Source: an uncultured Oscillospiraceae bacterium (lineage in GTDB: Bacteria; Bacillota; Clostridia; Oscillospirales; Oscillospiraceae). Taken from it: DNA of 5,276 nucleotides. A program made the translations under genes and the position numbers. The notes beneath the pieces were generated by a model. That model searched no databases and was not told the DNA's origin. It was given only the letters and a program-made list of their open reading frames with translations. Shown one piece after another: positions 1-4,041 of the stretch (position 1 is its first letter; every line of letters starts with the position of its first letter). The stretch is taken from the NCBI GenBank assembly GCA_905234005.1, contig CAJOFW010000151.1:1-5276 (forward strand), given 5' to 3'.

Positions 1-722
1 TGGACGCCCTTCCCGAGCAGGGCAGCACCATCAGCTCCCGCCGCTTCGGCATCATGTGCACCGGCTCCGGCTCCGTGGACATCACCGGCGACACGGATAT
101 CCACACCGGCGAGACCTTCTTCCTGAACAAGGGCCAGAAGATCGCCCTCACCGTGGACGGCTCCGAGGGCGCGAGCATCGTCGCGGACAACGGCATCCTC
201 ATGCAGGTCATGGACAGCGACGACCCCGGCCCCACCGGCAACCCCTACACCGAGCCGACCGAGGACCCCGTCCGGGACGAAGGCTTTGACGTGACCTCTG
301 CTGAAAACGCGGCGGTATCGACCTTCACGGGCATGAAGCTGGAGGGCGACTTCTACAACGCCATCGGCTATACAAAGACCGGCGGCGAGCTGAATATGGC
401 CCTGAACTTCGACGGCACGTTCGTCACCGGCGTGATCACCTCGTCCTCCTCCGACCACCTGAAGGACGAGCTGTACATCAGCGAGGAGGATTACCGCATG
501 TTCGGCGTGCTGGTGAACACCCCCTGCCCGGCGGTGAACAACGGCGTCATCGTGAGCCTCGCGAACGGCTCCGTCTGGAACGTCACCGGCGTAAGCTATC
601 TCACGAGCCTCACCGTGGACGGAAGCTCCGTCGTGAACGGAATCGTCACGGTCGACGGCGCAGCGGTGGACGCGACCGCCGGCGGAAGCTGGACGGGCGA
701 TATCGTGGTCACGCCGCAATAA
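1..722 (+). CDS. C-terminal part of a secreted beta-strand-rich surface protein (5' end outside window)
   Basis: The frame is open from the left edge (first full codon at 3) to TAA at 720-722, giving about 239 residues. The Met at position 54 is internal and not a credible start, because the open frame upstream reads in the same style (DALPEQGSTISSRRFGI). The protein is rich in Gly, Thr, Ser, Val and Asp with short alternating strands, for example GSGSVDITGDTDIHTGE and SVWNVTGVSYLTSLTVDGS. That pattern is typical of right-handed beta-helix or pectin-lyase-like passengers of bacterial adhesins. An acidic, Pro-rich linker (DPGPTGNPYTEPTEDP, about positions 219-269) separates two such parts. It ends in VVTPQ with no LPXTG motif or hydrophobic anchor, so it is either released or held through an upstream domain. 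An export signal would lie outside the window. The general class is fairly sure; the ligand and exact family are unknown. Confidence 0.75.
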   Translation, partial: DALPEQGSTISSRRFGIMCTGSGSVDITGDTDIHTGETFFLNKGQKIALTVDGSEGASIVADNGILMQVMDSDDPGPTGNPYTEPTEDPVRDEGFDVTSAENAAVSTFTGMKLEGDFYNAIGYTKTGGELNMALNFDGTFVTGVITSSSSDHLKDELYISEEDYRMFGVLVNTPCPAVNNGVIVSLANGSVWNVTGVSYLTSLTVDGSSVVNGIVTVDGAAVDATAGGSWTGDIVVTPQ

Positions 723-738
723 ACAAGGAAACAACGAC

Positions 739-767
739 AAGGGCCGGCGGGCAACTGCCGGTCCTTT
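739..767 (+). terminator. Probable rho-independent terminator of the surface-protein gene
   Basis: Arms 739-748 (AAGGGCCGGC) and 757-767 (GCCGGTCCTTT) pair over 10 bp with one G-T wobble around an 8-base loop. The hairpin begins 17 bases after the stop codon. The right arm ends in TTT and is followed by a pyrimidine-rich stretch (TTGTCTCTCTCGT). The T-tract is short, so termination strength is uncertain. Confidence 0.6.
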
Positions 768-803
768 CCATTGTCTCTCTCGTCCCGCCGCAGCGATGCG
801 CGA

Positions 804-849
804 GGTTTTGGTTTTGTCCGGCGATGCTTCCGGGCAAAAACAGAAAACC
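804..849. repeat. Interrupted inverted repeat (second hairpin in the stack)
   Basis: The outer stem GGTTTT (804-809) pairs with AAAACC (844-849). The inner stem TTTTGTCCGG (812-821) pairs with CCGGGCAAAA (830-839) with one wobble and an 8-base loop. A small internal loop (GG opposite ACAG) separates the stems. It could act as a back-up terminator for either strand. No gene overlaps it convincingly. Confidence 0.5.
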
Positions 850-857
850 GAAGCACG

Positions 858-911
858 GCAAAAAGCTCCATCTTTCATCCATGCCTGCAGATGGAAGATG
901 GAGCTTTTTGC
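858..911. terminator. Strong 22-bp hairpin, probable bidirectional terminator
   Basis: Arm 858-879 pairs with 890-911 over 22 bases with a single T-G wobble and a 10-base loop (880-889). The left arm starts GCAAAAAGCTCC and the right arm ends GGAGCTTTTTGC. Each strand therefore has a GC-containing stem followed by a T5 run, as in bidirectional rho-independent terminators. The core AAAAGCTCC also occurs in the outer arm of the dispersed repeat further right (1041-1157, 1281-1356), so the two may share an origin. Confidence 0.7.
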
Positions 912-928
912 ATTTCCGGAGCCGGGGA

Positions 929-951
929 CAAATTGCGGAACGAGCAATTTG
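929..951. repeat. Small perfect hairpin, 8-bp arms
   Basis: CAAATTGC (929-936) and GCAATTTG (944-951) are perfect reverse complements around the 7-base loop GGAACGA. A GGATATCC palindrome (951-958) follows directly. There is no neighbouring start codon to suggest a regulatory target. The structure is certain; the function is unknown. Confidence 0.45.
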
Positions 952-987
952 GATATCCACTGGCTTCGGAACCCGAGGGAATCCAAT

Positions 988-1004
988 GGGAACAGGCTGT
1001 TCCC
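988..1004. repeat. Near-perfect 17-base palindrome, operator-like
   Basis: GGGAACAG (988-995), one central G, then CTGTTCCC (997-1004). A symmetric 17-mer of this kind resembles a dimeric repressor operator more than an RNA hairpin, because a 1-base loop cannot form as drawn. However, no intact gene starts within 370 bases to the right. It may be a remnant or chance. Confidence 0.35.
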
Positions 1005-1040
1005 GTGGCACACGATCTTGCTTGCAAGGTCCAGTATGTT

Positions 1041-1157
1041 ATACTGTTCTCCAATGAAAAGCTCCGTTTCGTTACCGGGCGCAAAGTCTTGGAAACGCTG
1101 TCTTTTTGAAGCGAATACAAAGTTCTTTTTGATACTTTTTCTTTCAAGAAAAAGTAT
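1041..1157 (+). repeat. Dispersed hairpin repeat, copy A (full length, forward)
   Basis: This 117-base unit begins ATACTGTTCTCCAATGAAAA and ends in a perfect stem-loop: ATACTTTTTCTT (1132-1143), loop TC, AAGAAAAAGTAT (1146-1157). It aligns without gaps to the reverse complement of 1746-1862 (copy C), with about 106 of 117 bases identical by hand count. Its first 43 or so bases (to GGGCGC) are identical to the left arm and loop of copy B at 1283. The unit has no coding potential and its two ends are not inverted repeats of each other. It is therefore closer to a REP/MITE-like intergenic repeat than to a classical insertion sequence. I do not recognise a named family. Confidence 0.8.
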
Positions 1158-1280
1158 GGCAGCGGACGGGATCGCCCTGCGCACAGGCAGAGACAGGCGG
1201 CTGTCCGCAAGAGGGTGAGACGAAATCTTCGAGCAATGCCTGCGAGAAGATTTTGTTCCGGCCGGGTCGCAGGGGGGATA
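1158..1280. other. Non-coding spacer between repeat copies A and B
   Basis: This is GC-rich sequence without a credible gene. It contains one hairpin: ACGAAATCTTC (1220-1230) pairs with GAAGATTTTGT (1246-1256) over 11 bp with one G-T wobble and a 15-base loop. A GCGGAC...GTCCGC pair of short arms lies near 1163 and 1204. It could be unrelated spacer or part of a larger element with the repeats on either side. Confidence 0.4.
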
Positions 1281-1356
1281 TTATACTGTTCTCCAATGAA
1301 AAGCTCCGTTTCGTTACCGGGCGCGGAACGGAGCTTTTCATTGGAGAACAGTATAA
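1281..1356. repeat. Dispersed hairpin repeat, copy B (fold-back of the outer end only)
   Basis: The left arm 1281-1310 and right arm 1327-1356 are perfect reverse complements over 30 bases, with a 16-base loop (TCGTTACCGGGCGCGG) that can extend the pairing slightly. The left arm and loop are the first part of copy A. The right arm is the same sequence inverted, so the rest of the unit, including its terminal stem-loop, is missing. It ends 20 bases before the ATG at 1377 and would form a very stable hairpin in a leader RNA. It may terminate read-through or influence expression of the short gene after it. Confidence 0.8.
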
Positions 1357-1361
1357 AAACC

Positions 1362-1368
1362 AGGAGGG
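1362..1368 (+). promoter_or_regulatory. Ribosome binding site for the ATG at 1377
   Basis: AGGAGGG lies 8 bases before ATG 1377. This near-consensus site fixes the start at 1377 rather than at the in-frame ATG at 1215, whose frame would run through the whole repeat hairpin. Confidence 0.7.
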
Positions 1369-1376
1369 CAACGATC

Positions 1377-1544
1377 ATGCAGAGATGTGATTTTGCTTCC
1401 GTCATGGCGATCATCCGGGACGAAATTATTGAGGGCGCGTTTTCTAATCAGATGGATTTCGTAGAAAAGCTGTTTGCCAGTTTTCTGAACGAAGTGGAGT
1501 ATTATTCTGATCGTGGCCCGGTGACACGGCATCTCCATTCATAA
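1377..1544 (+). pseudogene. N-terminal remnant of a STAND/NB-ARC-type ATPase gene (55 codons left)
   Basis: ATG 1377 to TAA 1542-1544 encodes 55 residues. Residues 6-44 (FASVMAIIRDEII... to ...FASFLNEVEYYS) resemble, from memory, the conserved start of large Clostridia proteins that continue into a P-loop STAND/NB-ARC-like ATPase. There the motif is usually followed by an (E/D)DFDNG-x-VCRW-x-NG stretch. Here the tail reads DRGPVTRHLHS and then stops. It looks like a worn version of D-N-G-x-V-C-R-W-L-N with a short deletion before it. No ATPase domain follows. The strong ribosome binding site survives, so a short peptide may still be made. A stand-alone small gene is the alternative. The coding frame is fairly sure; the family is a memory-based inference. 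Confidence 0.5.
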
Positions 1545-1580
1545 ACAGTTGTTTCCTGCTCATATATTGAAGCGACCATG

Positions 1581-1589
1581 AAGGGAGGT
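1581..1589 (+). promoter_or_regulatory. Ribosome binding site for the GTG at 1598
   Basis: AAGGGAGGT lies 8 bases upstream of GTG 1598. It is a near-perfect Shine-Dalgarno sequence and the main reason to accept a GTG start for this short gene. Confidence 0.7.
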
Positions 1590-1597
1590 AGGCCACC

Positions 1598-1759
1598 GTG
1601 AAAGAGCAAAAACTCCACTATCGCTTCCACAACCCCAACACGGTGGAAGCTACCGCAGATATTTTATTGAGAGTATTTATCGAGGCCAACCGGCAGAAAG
1701 CGGAGGCGGCGATACGTCAGGCGGCTGAACAGGCAGATAAAGCTGCTGCTTTTTCCTGA
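1598..1759 (+). CDS. Small hypothetical protein, 53 aa, GTG start
   Basis: GTG 1598 to TGA 1757-1759 encodes 53 residues, beginning MKEQKLHYRFHNPNTVEATA once the GTG is read as Met. The first part (LHYRFHNPNTVEATADILLR) resembles, from memory, small conserved hypothetical proteins of Clostridia, often near recombinases or other accessory genes. I cannot assign a function. The second half is Ala/Glu/Gln-rich (EANRQKAEAAIRQAAEQADKAAA) and should form an amphipathic helix. The last residues (AAFS) and the stop codon lie inside the stem-loop of repeat copy C, so the natural C-terminus may have been replaced. It starts 53 bases after the remnant upstream and may share its transcript. It converges on the helicase gene. 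The product is probably cytoplasmic; no signal or membrane segment is visible. Confidence 0.6.
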   Translation: MKEQKLHYRFHNPNTVEATADILLRVFIEANRQKAEAAIRQAAEQADKAAAFS

Positions 1760-2703
1760 AAGAAAAAGCAGCAAAAAGAACTTTGTATTCGCTTCGAAAA
1801 GACAGCGTTTCCAAGGCTTTGCGCCCGGTAACGAGACGAAGCTTTTAATCGGAGAACAGTATTAAAACCATCTATATCATCTATCCCATATCCGCTGTCA
1901 TGCGTCGCGAAAAGCATGACTGCTGCCGTGCCGCGTCTTCCGACACGCCCAAGGCGCTGCACAAAGCTCGAGCATGACCACGGCGCACCGAGCTGGATGA
2001 CGCGGTCAAGTCCGCCGATATCTATGCCAAGCTCCAGCGTGCTTGTCGCGGCGACGACATTCGGCCCGTCGGAATCACGCAGCGCCCGCTCCGATTCTGT
2101 CCGTGACGCGGCTGAAACGCTGCCGTGATGCACACGGAAGATATCGGGTTCCCCGTTCGAATTGGCCCGGCCGCTCAATTCCAGCACCACACGTTCGGTT
2201 TCGCTGCGGCCATCTGCGAAAATCAGGCATTTTGTGTTTTTGGATTCCCGATAGAGATAGTCGTAAAGCACGGCATCGCCGGCGTGGTTCATCAGAAGCC
2301 CCTCAAGGGCCTCCGGCGTGATTTGCAGCACGCCGCATGGCCGCGTAACGGCGCGGTTTTTCTCCGCCTGCGCCCTGTCCCCGTGCCAGGCGAATATCGG
2401 GAAGCCCGACGCATCCAGCAGATCGGAAATGCGCTCAAACTGATCGTTGATCAGTGCCTTCAGCGGCCCGATATACAATATTCCGAACGACTCCGGCCTC
2501 TGCTCGGAAAGCAGCGTCAGCATCGGAAAAAAAGCGGCCTCCGTTTTGCCGGAGGCCGTACCGGCCGATATAAGCACATGGCCGGGTGTATCAAGGATGG
2601 CGTCGATGGCACGTACCTGCACATCACGCAGCTCATCCCAGTTATGACGCCAGATGTATTCCTGAATGAACGGCGCCAGTCTGAAAAACGGGTTCGAATT
2701 CAT
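1717..2703 (-). CDS. Lhr-type superfamily II helicase, internally deleted and truncated (probable pseudogene)
   Basis: ATG 2701-2703 to a stop ending at 1717 gives 328 residues. Visible motifs are: a Q-like region (LRDVQ, 25-29), Walker A AGTASGKT (47-54), Ia YIGPLKALINDQ (77-88), Ib ITPEAL (128-133), IV CLIFADGRSETE (159-170), HHGSVS (192-197), V ATSTLELGIDIG (219-230) and VI QRLGRVGRRG (249-258). Motif Ib is followed only 25 residues later by motif IV. The DExH box (II) and SAT (III) are absent, so roughly 130 residues seem to have been lost in frame near 2260-2286. Residues after about 280 are encoded by repeat copy C, so the family's C-terminal half is missing as well. Relatives in this locus type are, from memory, about twice this length. 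The gene follows the ATPase gene by 18 bases without a clear ribosome binding site, so it may depend on translational coupling. The frame is open, but an active helicase is very unlikely. Confidence 0.85.
   Translation of the reverse strand: MNSNPFFRLAPFIQEYIWRHNWDELRDVQVRAIDAILDTPGHVLISAGTASGKTEAAFFPMLTLLSEQRPESFGILYIGPLKALINDQFERISDLLDASGFPIFAWHGDRAQAEKNRAVTRPCGVLQITPEALEGLLMNHAGDAVLYDYLYRESKNTKCLIFADGRSETERVVLELSGRANSNGEPDIFRVHHGSVSAASRTESERALRDSDGPNVVAATSTLELGIDIGGLDRVIQLGAPWSCSSFVQRLGRVGRRGTAAVMLFATHDSGYGIDDIDGFNTVLRLKASSRYRAQSLGNAVFSKRIQSSFCCFFFQEKAAALSACSAA
1745..1772 (-). repeat. Terminal stem-loop of repeat copy C
   Basis: GCTGCTTTTTC (1745-1755) pairs perfectly with GAAAAAGCAGC (1762-1772) over 11 bp around a 6-base loop. 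The equivalent stem in copy A (1132-1157) has ATAC/GTAT where this one has CTGC/GCAG. Two base pairs have therefore changed on both sides and pairing is kept. It lies between converging genes and might act as a terminator, although no T-run follows the stem on either strand. Confidence 0.6.
1746..1867 (-). repeat. Dispersed hairpin repeat, copy C (full length, reverse orientation)
   Basis: The reverse complement of 1746-1862 matches copy A over 117 bases with no gap and about 11 differences. The outer end reads GGAGAACAGTATTAAAACC on the plus strand, almost the same as the right end of copy B (GGAGAACAGTATAAAAACC). Copies B and C therefore place direct repeats on both sides of the two short genes. 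It supplies the last 49 codons of the helicase frame and the stop codon of the 53-residue gene. Confidence 0.8.
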
Positions 2704-2721
2704 AGTTCAAGGATTCATAGA

Positions 2722-4032
2722 TCAGAGATCAAAAATCGCGTATTTGTCGTCGTCCAGGGCATCCGGGTCGGTTTTCGGGCTTTGCAGCCGCTGCTCGACG
2801 TCAATGGTTTCGTATGACATGCCGGGGTTCTGCTGAAGCATCCACATGAGCGAGACAAACTCGCGGGATATCTCCCGGGGCGTCAGCAGTGCGTCCGCCC
2901 CGATTCTGCCCGTCGCCGTCCCCATAAACGCGATCATCTGTTCCTGCGTCAGAATGGAGCTGATTTTGTGATAGCTGCAGAAAACATCCCGCAGCCGCTC
3001 AAGCAGCAGGTATAATTCCTCGTTGTTCAGCGTTTCCAGTCGGATGATCGGCCCGGAAAAGTCCACCACGCCGTCCTTCGCCAGCCGGGAGGGGCGCAGG
3101 CGGGATCGCAGGGCCTCATAGCTGTACAGTCCCCGGCGGTCATTCTCGACAAATTCCGGTGTTCCGCCGATGAAAAAGCCCAGATTCTGCGTTCTGCCCT
3201 GCATGACGTCGTTGAACATGGTGAGGAGCTTTTCATAGTTGTTCTCACGGGCGATGCGATTGGAAATGCGGGACAGATTGACGCTTTCGTCGATTAAAAT
3301 GATCAGACCCGCATAGCCCAGCTTTTTGGAGAGACGAGCAAGCAGCTTGACGGCCTCATACCACGTCTCATCCGTGATGATCTGTGAGACGCCGAGCGCC
3401 CGGGCGTCCGTCTTCTTTACGTACTCGCCGCGCAGCCATCGCAGCGCACTCTGCCGCAGCTCGTCCTGTTCTGTGCGATAGCCGTCCCAGTATTTGAGCA
3501 GGACGTGGGCAAAATCGTAGCCGTAGATATATTCCTGCATATCATTGGCCGTTTGGAGGATGCCCTTCCTGACCTCATCAGGGAACGCGGGGTCGTCGGT
3601 GCCGCAGCCGGCCGCCTCGACCTCGCTCTGGACGGTTTTGATCCACCGCTGCAGCACACTTTCCAGCGCGTTGCCCTCCTGGTGGGCCTTGGAGGAGAGG
3701 TTTGCCATGAGCTCGCGATACAGCGCCAGTCCCTGACCCTTCGCGCCGGTCAGACGCCGCTCCGGGCTGAGATCCGCGTTCGCCACCAGAAAGCCTCGTG
3801 CCATGGCGCTGTTGCGCGTCAATTGCAGCATGAAGCTCTTTCCGCTCCCATAACGGCCCACGATGAAGCGAAAGGCACCGCCGCCCGCTTCGATATCGAG
3901 CAGGTCGCCGAGGATCGCCTCCATCTCCGCCTTGCGGCCGACGGCTATGTATTCAAGTCCGATGGTCGGCACGACGCCCGCGCCGATCGACCGCAGAATC
4001 ACACTGGCATGACGCCGGGGTATCTTTTTCAT
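2722..4032 (-). CDS. DUF2791/BrxD-like P-loop ATPase
   Basis: ATG 4030-4032 to TGA ending at 2722 gives 436 residues, about normal length for the family. Walker A is GRYGSGKS (59-66, within RFIVGRYGSGKSFMLQ). Walker B is LIILIDES (243-250). A mid-region motif LRWLRGEY...DARALGV (197-215) and a late GGTPEF...RRGLYSYEALRSRL segment also fit DUF2791/BrxD-type AAA+ ATPases. No catalytic motif appears lost. The protein is cytoplasmic and probably DNA-associated, by analogy with BREX ATPases and TerB/helicase-linked ATPases in defence-type loci. It probably loads or powers the partner helicase, which is inference. It begins 9 bases after the TerB-C gene ends and is followed 18 bases later by the helicase, so the three form one operon. 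I avoid the symbol brxD because no BREX methylase or PglZ gene is visible here. Confidence 0.85.
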   Translation of the reverse strand: MKKIPRRHASVILRSIGAGVVPTIGLEYIAVGRKAEMEAILGDLLDIEAGGGAFRFIVGRYGSGKSFMLQLTRNSAMARGFLVANADLSPERRLTGAKGQGLALYRELMANLSSKAHQEGNALESVLQRWIKTVQSEVEAAGCGTDDPAFPDEVRKGILQTANDMQEYIYGYDFAHVLLKYWDGYRTEQDELRQSALRWLRGEYVKKTDARALGVSQIITDETWYEAVKLLARLSKKLGYAGLIILIDESVNLSRISNRIARENNYEKLLTMFNDVMQGRTQNLGFFIGGTPEFVENDRRGLYSYEALRSRLRPSRLAKDGVVDFSGPIIRLETLNNEELYLLLERLRDVFCSYHKISSILTQEQMIAFMGTATGRIGADALLTPREISREFVSLMWMLQQNPGMSYETIDVEQRLQSPKTDPDALDDDKYAIFDL

Positions 4033-4041
4033 AATCTCTTT

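Noticed and set aside
1018..1045. Promoter: TTGCTT, 16 bases, TATACT
   Set aside because: The -10 match is the conserved end of the repeat itself, the -35 is poor, and transcription would run straight into non-coding repeat. Not supported.
771..1218. Overlapping open frames on the plus strand (112 and 140 codons)
   Set aside because: They run through perfect hairpins and the repeat in different frames, with low-complexity basic products and no plausible ribosome binding site.
875..1414. 179-codon open frame on the minus strand containing a twice-repeated FSNEKLRS string
   Set aside because: The repeated peptide is simply translated repeat copies A and B, and the rest crosses hairpins. There is no ribosome binding site or domain. 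The repetition is a DNA-level feature.
1041..1862. CRISPR array from the repeated sequence
   Set aside because: Three units of uneven spacing and mixed orientation, one only a fold-back, with no regular short repeat-spacer pattern and no cas genes.
2686..2716. Short tandem-like repeat of CTATGAAT (minus strand) at the ATPase-helicase junction
   Set aside because: Two 8-base matches 15 bases apart. They may reflect a small slip duplication but are too short to call.
2125..2817. 230-codon open frame on the plus strand
   Set aside because: It is antisense to the helicase and the end of the ATPase gene, has no recognisable domain and bridges two real genes. It is a shadow frame.
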